From the NCBI RefSeq assembly GCF_001406815.1, contig NZ_CVRR01000071.1, positions 1-64,000 of the forward strand: a stretch of DNA of 64,000 nucleotides. Reading direction: 5' to 3'. The notes beneath the pieces were generated by a model that saw nothing but the letters and a program-made list of their open reading frames with translations, was not told the DNA's origin and searched no databases. Position numbers and translations under genes: made by a program. The DNA comes from Roseburia faecis (lineage in GTDB: Bacteria > Bacillota > Clostridia > Lachnospirales > Lachnospiraceae). The number at the start of each line of letters is the position of its first letter. The first letter of the stretch is position 1. Shown here piece after piece: positions 43,520 through 52,569 of the stretch.

Positions 43520-44395
43520 TTACTGGCTTTCTTTCCGGAACTGGCGCGGTGTCATGCTGTATTTTTGTTTGAACACCCGGTTAAAATAGGAAAGATTTTC
43601 AAAACCGGATTCCGCCGCAATATCCAGAATGGAGGAGTCGGAAGTTGTCAGCAGACGCGAGGCGATTGTCAGGCGGTAGTCCCGCAGATAGTCCACGAAA
43701 GACGTTCCCATAGTTTCTTTGAAATACCGCATAAAATGAGATTCGGAAAAATCAACGGTTGCCGCGATGTCGGCAATCGTTATTTTTTGCATGTAATTAT
43801 TTTCAATGTATTTTAAAACAATTTTCATTTTATCAAGCGTTTTGCGGTTACTGCCTGTCGTTAAGTTCCGGCAGCGGTTGTCTAAAATAAAGAAAAACTG
43901 GTACAACTGACTTTTGATGTACAGTTCATAGCCCTGTGGTTTGGTCTTGCTGATTTCGTCACAGGCATCAATTGGCATGATGACATCTGTGTAATAAGGA
44001 TAGACAGGGGTGAAGATGGTTGGAACCGTGACTTTTCCGCTCATAAGAGGAAGAAGAAAATCGGTGGCAGTCACATCGTTCTGCCGTGGAATCAGCATAC
44101 TCGGATTAAAGATGATATTTTCATATTCCATGAAGGCATCTTCCAGCTGGTCAATGGAGTGGAGCTGTCCCGGAAGAATAAGAACCAGAGTCGGACCTTT
44201 TACTTTGTATTCCCGGAAATCTACCGTAATGCGTCCCATCCCCTTTTTGATGTAGATCAGTTCCAGTTCATCGTGCCAGTGCAGCGGTACACGCGGAAAA
44301 TCCAGTGGGATCGAGCATAGATATGTATTATAAGGGAAGATGATATCCCCATGTGTGATGGTTTCGTGATAATTTTCATATTCAAGTATATTCAT
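43520..44395 (-). CDS. AraC-family transcriptional regulator
   Basis: 291 residues. The N-terminal cupin (about 25-110) has PLHWHDELELIYIKKGMGRITVD. The C-terminal AraC domain (about 190-291) has ITIADIAATVDFSESHFMRYFKE and AAESGFENLSYFNRVFKQKYSMTPRQFRK. It is divergent from the second glgP across 273 nt. An inverted repeat TTGTCCT-N10-AGGACAA at 44414-44437, just upstream of its start, is a candidate operator. The regulated sugar genes are not evident. Confidence 0.87.
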   Translation of the reverse strand: MNILEYENYHETITHGDIIFPYNTYLCSIPLDFPRVPLHWHDELELIYIKKGMGRITVDFREYKVKGPTLVLILPGQLHSIDQLEDAFMEYENIIFNPSMLIPRQNDVTATDFLLPLMSGKVTVPTIFTPVYPYYTDVIMPIDACDEISKTKPQGYELYIKSQLYQFFFILDNRCRNLTTGSNRKTLDKMKIVLKYIENNYMQKITIADIAATVDFSESHFMRYFKETMGTSFVDYLRDYRLTIASRLLTTSDSSILDIAAESGFENLSYFNRVFKQKYSMTPRQFRKESQ

Positions 44396-44413
44396 ATCTT
44401 TATTTTAGCAGAA

Positions 44414-44437
44414 TTGTCCTATGACTGTAAAGGACAA
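44414..44437. promoter_or_regulatory. Inverted repeat in a divergent spacer
   Basis: TTGTCCT (44414-44420), 10-nt gap, AGGACAA (44431-44437). It is perfectly symmetrical and lies 19 nt upstream of the AraC-type start. Could be an operator; function not shown. Confidence 0.35.
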
Positions 44438-44668
44438 AAACGACAGAAAACGCATGAAACAGGCGAAAACACAGGATATGCAGGCACTGTGGAAATGTAC
44501 CAAGACAGGTGGCACGAAATTGGTGAAATTTAACAGCTGGGGGTTATTTGAATATGAAAAATGATAGAATAGTATCAGTTTTTGCTTGAATACGACAAGA
44601 AATCAGCAGGAAAAAATCATATACTAAGTACATCAAAACAACACGAAATCTTGTGGGAGGGAAAACAC

Positions 44669-46921
44669 ATGACTTTAGCAAAAGCAGTATCTATGAAATA
44701 TAACAAGACCATCGAGAAGTGCTCAAACGAGGAAATTTACTATGCACTCCTTGATATGACCAAGCAGATGGCAGAGGACAAGGTCAGCAATGAGGGAAAG
44801 AAGAAGCTGTACTACATCTCAGCAGAGTTCTTAATCGGAAAGCTTTTATCCAACAACCTGATCAACCTTGGCATTTATGACAGTGTAAAATCCGAACTTG
44901 AAGCATCCGGAAAGAATATCGGTGAGATTGAGGAGATCGAACTTGAGCCTTCACTCGGAAATGGCGGACTTGGACGTCTGGCAGCATGTTTCGTAGATTC
45001 CATCGCAACACTCGGATTAAACGGTGACGGTGTCGGATTAAATTATCACTACGGATTGTTCAAACAGGTATTTGATCACAATCTGCAGAAAGAGACTCCA
45101 AACCCATGGATCACACCGGACAGCTGGCTGACAAAGACCGATATCACCTATCCGGTACAGTTCGGCGGATTTACCGTACAGTCCAGATTATATAACATTG
45201 ATGTTGTCGGATACAACAACCGTACGACAAAGCTTCGTCTGTTCGATATCGAAACGGTGGATGAGAGCATTGTCGGAGATACCATTGATTTTAACAAAGA
45301 TGACATTGCAAAGAATCTGACCTTATTCCTGTATCCAGACGATTCCGATGATAAGGGACGTCTTCTGCGTGTATATCAGCAGTATTTCATGGTAAGCAAT
45401 GCCGCAAGACTGATTCTTGATGAGGCAGTTGAGAAGGGATCAAACCTGCATGATCTGGCAGATTATGCGACTGTTCAGATCAACGATACCCATCCGTCCA
45501 TGGTTATCCCGGAGCTGATCCGTCTGTTACAGGAGCGTGGAATTCTTATGGATGAGGCTGTATCTATTGTATCTAAGGTTTGTGCATACACCAACCACAC
45601 AATCCTTGCAGAAGCACTTGAAAAATGGCCGATCGGATTCCTTGAGAAGGCAGTTCCTCAGCTGATGCCGATCATCCGCGAATTGGACAACCGTGTACGT
45701 GCAAAGGTTTCCGATGAAAGCACCTATATTATCAAAGACGGTCTGGTACACATGGCACATATGGATATCCACTACGGATACAGTGTTAACGGTGTTGCAT
45801 ATCTGCACACAGAGATCTTAAAGAACAGTGAGTTAAATAACTTCTACAAGCTCTATCCAGAGAAGTTTAACAATAAGACAAACGGAATCACATTCCGCCG
45901 CTGGCTCATGTCCTGCAACCCGGAACTTTCCGCAATGATTACTGACCTGATCGGCGATGGCTGGAAGAAGGATGCCAATGAGCTGGAGAAACTTGGCAAT
46001 TTCGTAAACGATGATGCCGTTCTCGACCGTCTCCTTGCAGTAAAGGCCGGAAAGAAGGCAGATCTGAAGAATTACCTGAAGATGAAACAGGGATTTGATA
46101 TTGATGAAAATTCCATCTATGATATTCAGGTAAAGAGACTGCATGAGTACAAGAGACAGCAGATGAATGCACTCTATGTCATCCATAAATATTTCGAGAT
46201 CAAGGAAGGAAAGAAGCCGGCAACTCCGATCACGGTATTCTTCGGAGCAAAGGCAGCGCCTGCATATATTATCGCAAAGGATATCATTCATCTGATTCTC
46301 TGCTTACAGCAGATCATCAACAATGATCCGGAAGTCAGCCCATACTTAAAGGTATTTATGGTAGAAAACTACAATGTAACCATGGCTGAAAAGATGATTC
46401 CGGCATGTGATATTTCCGAGCAGATTTCTCTGGCTTCCAAGGAAGCATCCGGAACCGGTAACATGAAGTTCATGTTAAACGGAGCACTGACACTTGGAAC
46501 TATGGACGGAGCAAATGTTGAGATCGCAGAGCTGGTTGGAAATGAGAATATCTTTACCTTCGGTGAGGATTCCCAGACTGTTATCGACCGCTATGCAAGA
46601 GGCGATTACAACTCCAGAAGCTACTATGAGAAAGATTCTGAGTTAAAGAGAGCCGTTGACTTTATTGTAAGTGACACTGTAAAGTCTGTAGGATGCAGTG
46701 AGAACTTAGAGCGTCTGTACAATGAGTTGTTAAACAAAGACTGGTTTATGACATTCCCGGATTTCGAGGAATATATTGCAACCAGAGAGAAAGCTTATAC
46801 AGCTTATACCGATCGCAAGGCATGGGCAAAGAAAGCACTGATCAACATTAGCAAGGCAGGTTTCTTCTCATCTGACAGAACGATTGAGCAGTACAACAAA
46901 GAAATCTGGAAATTATCATAA
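44669..46921 (+). CDS. glgP: Glycogen/alpha-glucan phosphorylase (copy 2)
   Basis: 750 residues, GT35. It has [33 protein letters not shown] and the PLP-lysine block [16 protein letters not shown]. It is a paralogue of the 822-residue enzyme at 5473-7941; shared segments such as [13 protein letters not shown] and SSDRTIEQY are nearly identical, but this one is shorter. ATG 44669 follows GGGAGG; upstream in-frame codons have no site. It is followed by its own terminator. Confidence 0.94.
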   Translation: MTLAKAVSMKYNKTIEKCSNEEIYYALLDMTKQMAEDKVSNEGKKKLYYISAEFLIGKLLSNNLINLGIYDSVKSELEASGKNIGEIEEIELEPSLGNGGLGRLAACFVDSIATLGLNGDGVGLNYHYGLFKQVFDHNLQKETPNPWITPDSWLTKTDITYPVQFGGFTVQSRLYNIDVVGYNNRTTKLRLFDIETVDESIVGDTIDFNKDDIAKNLTLFLYPDDSDDKGRLLRVYQQYFMVSNAARLILDEAVEKGSNLHDLADYATVQINDTHPSMVIPELIRLLQERGILMDEAVSIVSKVCAYTNHTILAEALEKWPIGFLEKAVPQLMPIIRELDNRVRAKVSDESTYIIKDGLVHMAHMDIHYGYSVNGVAYLHTEILKNSELNNFYKLYPEKFNNKTNGITFRRWLMSCNPELSAMITDLIGDGWKKDANELEKLGNFVNDDAVLDRLLAVKAGKKADLKNYLKMKQGFDIDENSIYDIQVKRLHEYKRQQMNALYVIHKYFEIKEGKKPATPITVFFGAKAAPAYIIAKDIIHLILCLQQIINNDPEVSPYLKVFMVENYNVTMAEKMIPACDISEQISLASKEASGTGNMKFMLNGALTLGTMDGANVEIAELVGNENIFTFGEDSQTVIDRYARGDYNSRSYYEKDSELKRAVDFIVSDTVKSVGCSENLERLYNELLNKDWFMTFPDFEEYIATREKAYTAYTDRKAWAKKALINISKAGFFSSDRTIEQYNKEIWKLS

Positions 46922-46942
46922 AAATATTTTAACTCCTCCTTT

Positions 46943-46971
46943 AGTGGGAACCGTATGTTTCGGTTCCCACT
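46943..46971 (+). terminator. Intrinsic terminator after glgP copy 2
   Basis: AGTGGGAACCG / CGGTTCCCACT stem with a 7-nt loop, followed by TTTTT. Confidence 0.88.
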
Positions 46972-47107
46972 TTTTATTGTGCCGGGCACACGGGAACGGG
47001 CACGGTGTTTTTAAAATTTTACTGGAAGAATGGGGGTGAATTGGATATAATAAATATTATGAGGTTACAGGGGAGAAAATGGATATAATGTGCGAAGGAG
47101 GAACGCT

Positions 47108-48289
47108 ATGAAATGGAAAGGGCGAAGACTGCTTGCCATGGCACTTACCGGTATCTTGCTTGCAGGATGCGGGGCAGCCGGACAGGTCGATGATTATGCA
47201 ACGAATGAGGGAAGTACACAGGAGGCTTCCACCAAAACAACGGGAACGGAAAGCGGAGGGATTTCAAAGGACAAGATCAAGGTAGGGGTTTTGCACTTAT
47301 CGGATCCGGCAGAAGGCAGTGGATATACCTATACACATGATCTCGGCATTCAGGCAATGCAGCAGAATCTTGGATTATCAGATGAACAGATTGACAGAAA
47401 AATAAATGTTGATGATTCCGATAAAGAGGCAACCGAAAAAGCGATTCAGGAGTGTGTGGATGATGGATGCAATATTATTTTTACCACCAGCTGGGGATAT
47501 ATGGATGCTACGGAGGAGATGGCGGAAAAATATCCGGATATATATTTTGCACATGGAACAGGATACAAAAGCAACGGAAAGAATTTTGTAAACTATTTCG
47601 GGCGAATCTATCAGGCAAGATATTTAAGCGGAATCGTAGCGGGAATGAATACCAAAACCAATAAGCTGGGATATGTGGCAGCGATGGATTCCTCCAATTC
47701 CGAAGTGACAGGAGGTATTGATGCCTTTGCACTTGGGGTGTATTCCGTGAAACCGGAAGCAAAAATCTATGTAAAAGTCACGAACAGCTGGTTTGACCCG
47801 GATGCGGAGAAAGCAGCAGCACAAACCCTGTTAAATATGGACTGTGATGTGGTCACGCAGCACTGTGATACAGAATATCCACAGACAATGGCACAGGAAA
47901 AAGGGGTGTATGGTATCGGGTACAATTCCGATATGAGCAAAAATGCTCCGGATGCCTGTCTGTGCAGCGTGATCTGGAACTGGGGTGCTTATTATACAGC
48001 AGCGGTGCAGAGCGTGATTGACGGTACCTGGGATGGAAGCAATTATTATGGCGGTATGAATGAAAATCTGGTAGGGATTACGTCACTTGCTGATTTTTGC
48101 ACAGATGGAACACAGGAGGCTGTGGATACTGCAAAAGAAGATATTTTATCCGGGAAAAACGGTGTGTTTGACGGTGTGATTGAAACAAATACCGGGGAAA
48201 CGGTTGGTGAAGAAGGAAAAACGCTGGATGATGCCACAATTACAGGTGGAATCAACTGGTATTTTAAAACCGTTGAAGTGGTAGAATAG
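47108..48289 (+). CDS. BMP/PnrA-like substrate-binding lipoprotein
   Basis: 393 residues: signal peptide with lipobox LLAGC (Cys21), a Thr/Ser/Glu linker to about residue 55, then a periplasmic-binding fold of the Med/BMP family (IKVGVLHLSDPAEGSGYTYTHD, NIIFTTSWGYMD, DIYFAHGTGY, GRIYQARYLSGIVAG). Such proteins normally bind nucleosides for an ABC transporter, but no transporter genes follow. The next gene, 9 nt on, is a chemoreceptor, so this lipoprotein may present a ligand to it. ATG 47108 follows GGAGG. Confidence 0.87.
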   Translation: MKWKGRRLLAMALTGILLAGCGAAGQVDDYATNEGSTQEASTKTTGTESGGISKDKIKVGVLHLSDPAEGSGYTYTHDLGIQAMQQNLGLSDEQIDRKINVDDSDKEATEKAIQECVDDGCNIIFTTSWGYMDATEEMAEKYPDIYFAHGTGYKSNGKNFVNYFGRIYQARYLSGIVAGMNTKTNKLGYVAAMDSSNSEVTGGIDAFALGVYSVKPEAKIYVKVTNSWFDPDAEKAAAQTLLNMDCDVVTQHCDTEYPQTMAQEKGVYGIGYNSDMSKNAPDACLCSVIWNWGAYYTAAVQSVIDGTWDGSNYYGGMNENLVGITSLADFCTDGTQEAVDTAKEDILSGKNGVFDGVIETNTGETVGEEGKTLDDATITGGINWYFKTVEVVE

Positions 48290-48298
48290 GGGGCATAT

Positions 48299-49999
48299 AT
48301 GAGTATACGAAAGAAAATTCTTGCAATCAGCATAGGGCCGGTGCTTGTATTAGGGGTAATTACCCTGCTTTTTATGCTTACGATGGTTAAAAGCTCCCTG
48401 ATGGATGAGGTACAGGATGCATTAAAAGGTACCGCGGCAGCCACCCTTGCCGCCTATGACCAGAATACCGGGGATTATCTGGAAAGTACCAATGGGGATA
48501 TCTGGAAAGGAAGCTATAATATATCAAAGTCGGAGAGTCTTGTGGACCGGATCAAAGAGAATACCGGTATGGATGTAACCTTTTTTTATGGAAACAAAAG
48601 GATTATGACATCTGCACTGGATAAAAAAGGAAACCGTATCCTTGGTTCAGAAGCCGGAGAGCGTGTGGTGAATCAGGTGATCAAAGGGAAAAAGCCGTTT
48701 TTCAGTACAAATGTTTCACTGGATGGGACGAGAAATTATGGATATTTTATTCCAGTGTATCAGAATGGAACGACAGATCAGGTTATCGGTATGGTGTTTG
48801 TCGGAACCAATAAGGCACGAAAAGATGCAATTGTCAATAAAATCCTTGGAAGTATTATGATGGCATTGCTTGTAGTGATGCTTTTGTGCATTGTTACGGC
48901 GATGCGCATGGCAGCCTCTATCAGTAAAAATATCAAAAACAGTGTTGCTGTTGTAGGAAAACTTGCAGATGGTGATTTAAATGTGTGGGTAGATGAAAAA
49001 CTTCTGAAACGAAAGGATGAGATTGGTGATCTGTCTCGCGGAACCATGACATTAAGGGATGCCATGAAGTCCGTAATCCGGGATATTTCAGAAAATGCAA
49101 AGCAGCTGCTTTCAACGTCACAGATTCTGGGTACGGCAGCAGACAACACCAATGGAACAATGTCACAGGTACAGCAGGCGGTCAGCCTTGTAGTGGATAA
49201 TTCCAGTGAGCAGGCGAAAAATTCGAGAAATACTTCGGATCATATGAAAATTATGGGGGAGAATATCACGGAAACTACAGCAGAGGTACAAAATCTGGAT
49301 CAAAATGCCACATTTATGCATTCTTCCAGCGAAAATGCTTCCGCAACGCTGGAAAAACTCTGTGGGATCAATGAACAGGTGGAGCAGATGCTGGCACAGG
49401 TTCAGCAGCAGACCGACCGGACAAACGATTCTGTACAGAAGATCCAGCAGGCCACAACCATCATTTCTTCTATTGCAGAGGAAACCAATCTGCTGAGCCT
49501 GAATGCCTCCATTGAAGCTGCCCGGGCGGGAGAAAGCGGCCGCGGATTCGCTGTGGTGGCAGGTCAGATTAAAAAACTTGCAGAGCAATCGGATCAGTCG
49601 AGTCAGGAAATTGAGCAGATAGCGTCAACGCTGATCAGGGATTCTTCCCTTGCTGTGGAAAGTATGCAGAGTATGCAGCAGATTATTACCAGCCAGAGTG
49701 AGAGCATGGCAGAAACGCAGAATATTGTAAAAGAAGTGCTGGGCGAAATTAACAGTTCCATGCAGAGCATCAAACAGATCAAAGCAAGTACCAGACGTTT
49801 GGAAGATTCAAGAAATGAAGTCGTTCAGGCAGTTGGGGAATTGTCCGGAATTGCGGAAGAAAATGTGGAAAGCACGAAAAAAACCTACGATGGAACACAG
49901 GAAGTTGTGGGAACGTTCCAGCAGGTATATGTAAGTGCCGAGCAGTTGCGTGAGATTTCTGATAAACTGGTAAAAGGAATCGGGTATTTTCATATTTAA
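48299..49999 (+). CDS. Methyl-accepting chemotaxis protein with single Cache domain
   Basis: 566 residues. TM1 (about 10-30), an extracellular Cache-like domain (about 35-180; [39 protein letters not shown]), TM2 (about 185-207), HAMP, then the cytoplasmic signalling coiled coil with the conserved tip [25 protein letters not shown]. It implies that the organism has chemotaxis signalling, not otherwise seen in the window. It is cotranscribed with the BMP-type lipoprotein and closed by a terminator. Confidence 0.92.
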   Translation: MSIRKKILAISIGPVLVLGVITLLFMLTMVKSSLMDEVQDALKGTAAATLAAYDQNTGDYLESTNGDIWKGSYNISKSESLVDRIKENTGMDVTFFYGNKRIMTSALDKKGNRILGSEAGERVVNQVIKGKKPFFSTNVSLDGTRNYGYFIPVYQNGTTDQVIGMVFVGTNKARKDAIVNKILGSIMMALLVVMLLCIVTAMRMAASISKNIKNSVAVVGKLADGDLNVWVDEKLLKRKDEIGDLSRGTMTLRDAMKSVIRDISENAKQLLSTSQILGTAADNTNGTMSQVQQAVSLVVDNSSEQAKNSRNTSDHMKIMGENITETTAEVQNLDQNATFMHSSSENASATLEKLCGINEQVEQMLAQVQQQTDRTNDSVQKIQQATTIISSIAEETNLLSLNASIEAARAGESGRGFAVVAGQIKKLAEQSDQSSQEIEQIASTLIRDSSLAVESMQSMQQIITSQSESMAETQNIVKEVLGEINSSMQSIKQIKASTRRLEDSRNEVVQAVGELSGIAEENVESTKKTYDGTQEVVGTFQQVYVSAEQLREISDKLVKGIGYFHI

Positions 50000-50009
50000 A
50001 AGAAACACA

Positions 50010-50033
50010 GAGTGTCGGAAAATTCCGGCACTC
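50010..50033 (+). terminator. Intrinsic terminator after the chemoreceptor gene
   Basis: GAGTGTCGGAA / TTCCGGCACTC stem with one wobble, followed by TTTTT. It ends 5 nt before the putative AraC operator of the GH94 operon. Confidence 0.85.
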
Positions 50034-50037
50034 TTTT

Positions 50038-50102
50038 TATGTCATGAATCTGGTATAAATCCTGTGATTCTGATATTCATAAATTTGTAAATCCGTTACA
50101 AT
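50038..50102 (+). promoter_or_regulatory. Candidate AraC-type operator and promoter of the GH94 operon
   Basis: A 20-bp element at 50038-50057, starting TATGTCATGAATCTG, is 19/20 identical to 56041-56060 before the transporter operon. A second half-site, GATTCTGATATT (50066), repeats GAATCTGGTATA (50046) at a 20-bp offset, as AraC dimers use. The -10 TACAAT (50097-50102) starts 39 nt after the element and no good -35 is present, which suits activator dependence. Confidence 0.65.
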
Positions 50103-50142
50103 GGGGTAAAAGGCTTGAAAATTGAAAGGTTGGAGGTTTCAC

Positions 50143-52557
50143 ATGAATTTTGGATATTTTGATGATGAGAAAAGAGAGTATGTAATCACACGCCCGGATA
50201 CACCGGCACCGTGGGCGAATTATCTGGGGTCACCGGAGTATGGTGCGCTGATTTCAAATAATGCAGGAGGATACAGTTTTGCCAGATCTGGTGCAAACGG
50301 AAGAATCCTGCGTTATATTTTTAACCAGTTTGATCAGCCGGGACGCTATATTTATCTGCGGGATAATGAGAGCAAAGACTACTGGTCTGCATCCTGGCAG
50401 CCGGTAGGAAAAGATCTGGAAAGTTATAAAAGTGAGTGTCATCATGGAACAGCATACACAAAGATGCTTGCAGATTACAGTGGAATCCATTCTGAAGTAT
50501 GTTATTATGTGCCGTTGAATCAGACATATGAGGTCTGGCATCTGAAAGTGACCAATGCGTCAGCGTGTGAAAGAAACCTGACCATCACCGGTTATGCGGA
50601 ATTTACCAACAACAATAATTATGAACAGGATCAGGTAAATCTGCAGTATTCCCAGTTCATCACGAGTACGGTATTTGAGACAAACCGTATCCGGCATATT
50701 ATTCACGGTAATCTGGACTGGGTGAAAGAAGGAGAGGAAGTGGATAACAAGCTTGCAATCTCCCGTTTCTTTGCATTGACCGGTGCACCGGTGGACAGTT
50801 ACTGTGGAGATAAAGAATCGTTTCTTGGACGCTATCACGGATATCATAATCCGGTGGGGGTGGAAAACGGAAAATTATCCGGGGAAATGTGCTACAACGA
50901 AAACGGGTGCGGAGCACTGGCAGCTCAGATGCTTCTGAAACCGGGAGAAACAAAGGAAATTGCATTTCTTGTCGGAATGAAAGAACATGAGGAAGCAGAA
51001 GCAATCTGTAACCGCTATGCAGATGTGGCAGCACAGTGTGAGACGGAACTGAAAGAACTGACGGGCTACTGGCATGAAAAACTGGAACATTTTCAGGTAC
51101 ATACACCAAGCAGGGAATTTGATACCATGATCAATACCTGGAACGCATACAATTGTTTTATGACATTCATCTGGTCACGTGCGGCGTCATTTTTCTACTG
51201 TGGTCTGCGAAACGGTTACGGATACCGCGATACCGTGCAGGATATTCAGGGTGTGATTCATCTTGCACCGGAGATGGCACTCGAAAAGATCCGGTTTATG
51301 CTTTCGGCACAGGTGGATAACGGAGGAGGACTTCCGCTTGTCAAATTTACACACAATGCCGGACATGAGGATACGCCGGATGATGCTTCCTATGTACAGG
51401 AAACCGGGCATCCGGCATATCGTGCGGATGATGCTCTGTGGCTGTTTCCAACGGTATATAAATATATTGCGGAGTCCGGAAATCTGGCATTTATCGATGA
51501 AGTGATTCCGTTTGCCAATAAAGATGAAGCCACTGTATACGAGCACTTGAAGAGAGCACTTGCGTTTTCTGTGAATCATCTGGGACCGCACGGACTTCCG
51601 GCAGGACTTTATGCGGACTGGAATGACTGTCTGCGTCTGGGCAAAAATGGAGAGTCCTCGTTTGTTGCACTGCAGTTTTATTATGCAATGACGATTTTAA
51701 AACAGTTTGCCGCATACAAAGAAGATCAGGCATATATGGATTATCTGGAAGAAGAACAGAAAAAACTTGGAACATTAATTAACAATCTCTGCTGGAATGA
51801 GGATCGTTTTATCCGTGGATTTACGGAAGCCGGAGAGGTGATTGGAAAACGCACGGATCCGGAAGCAAATATGTGGCTGAATCCACAGAGCTGGGCTGTG
51901 ATTAGTGGACTGGCAACAAAGCAGCAGGCAGAACTTTCCATGGAAAATGTAAGAAAGCGGTTAAACACAGAGTATGGAGCGATTCTGATGGATCCACCAT
52001 ATCACCTGCATGCATTTGACGGAGCACTGGCTGTGATTTACAATCCCGGTACAAAAGAAAATGCCGGTATCTTTTCCCAGTCGCAGGGATGGCTGATTCT
52101 GGCAGAAGCATTGCTGGGGCATGGGGATCAGGCATTTACCTATTTTATGGAAAATGCACCGTCTGCACAGAACGATCGTGCTGAGATCCGGAAACTGGAG
52201 CCATACTGTTATGGACAGTTTACGGAAGGAAAAGACAGCCCGCATTTTGGTCGTTCCCATGTGCACTGGCTGACCGGAACTGCTTCCACTGTAATGGTAG
52301 GATGTGTGGAAGGAATCCTTGGCATGCGTCCGGACTTTGGAGGACTTCGTATTGCACCATCCATTCCGGCGGACTGGGATCAGTTTACCATTGAGAAGGA
52401 TTTCCGGGGAAAACATCTTCATATTGTGGTAGAAAATCCAGAGCATGTACAGAGTGGATGCAAAGCGTTGTACGTGAATGAGGAAAAGATGGAAGACAAC
52501 TACATTCCGGTAGAAAAAATGACCGATCAGACGAAGGTACGCCTTGTGATGGCATAG
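50143..52557 (+). CDS. GH94 cellobiose phosphorylase-like enzyme
   Basis: 804 residues, cytoplasmic. The N-terminal beta-sandwich starts MNFGYFDDEKREYVITRPDT as in clostridial cellobiose phosphorylases, and an (alpha/alpha)6 barrel follows. YADWNDCL near residue 492-496 contains the general-acid aspartate region. NPQSWAVISG and QSQGWLILAEALLGHG are further family blocks. It splits a beta-linked glucose disaccharide with phosphate to glucose 1-phosphate and glucose. Cellobiose is the likely substrate; laminaribiose cannot be excluded in a locus with a GH16 enzyme. TTGGAGG lies before the ATG. The second GH94 gene follows after 12 nt. Confidence 0.88.
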   Translation: MNFGYFDDEKREYVITRPDTPAPWANYLGSPEYGALISNNAGGYSFARSGANGRILRYIFNQFDQPGRYIYLRDNESKDYWSASWQPVGKDLESYKSECHHGTAYTKMLADYSGIHSEVCYYVPLNQTYEVWHLKVTNASACERNLTITGYAEFTNNNNYEQDQVNLQYSQFITSTVFETNRIRHIIHGNLDWVKEGEEVDNKLAISRFFALTGAPVDSYCGDKESFLGRYHGYHNPVGVENGKLSGEMCYNENGCGALAAQMLLKPGETKEIAFLVGMKEHEEAEAICNRYADVAAQCETELKELTGYWHEKLEHFQVHTPSREFDTMINTWNAYNCFMTFIWSRAASFFYCGLRNGYGYRDTVQDIQGVIHLAPEMALEKIRFMLSAQVDNGGGLPLVKFTHNAGHEDTPDDASYVQETGHPAYRADDALWLFPTVYKYIAESGNLAFIDEVIPFANKDEATVYEHLKRALAFSVNHLGPHGLPAGLYADWNDCLRLGKNGESSFVALQFYYAMTILKQFAAYKEDQAYMDYLEEEQKKLGTLINNLCWNEDRFIRGFTEAGEVIGKRTDPEANMWLNPQSWAVISGLATKQQAELSMENVRKRLNTEYGAILMDPPYHLHAFDGALAVIYNPGTKENAGIFSQSQGWLILAEALLGHGDQAFTYFMENAPSAQNDRAEIRKLEPYCYGQFTEGKDSPHFGRSHVHWLTGTASTVMVGCVEGILGMRPDFGGLRIAPSIPADWDQFTIEKDFRGKHLHIVVENPEHVQSGCKALYVNEEKMEDNYIPVEKMTDQTKVRLVMA

Positions 52558-52569
52558 AAGGGAGAAGTT

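Noticed and set aside
44351-44533. A 60-codon plus-strand frame in the AraC/glgP spacer.
   Set aside because: No ribosome site, and its start overlaps the 5' end of the regulator on the other strand.
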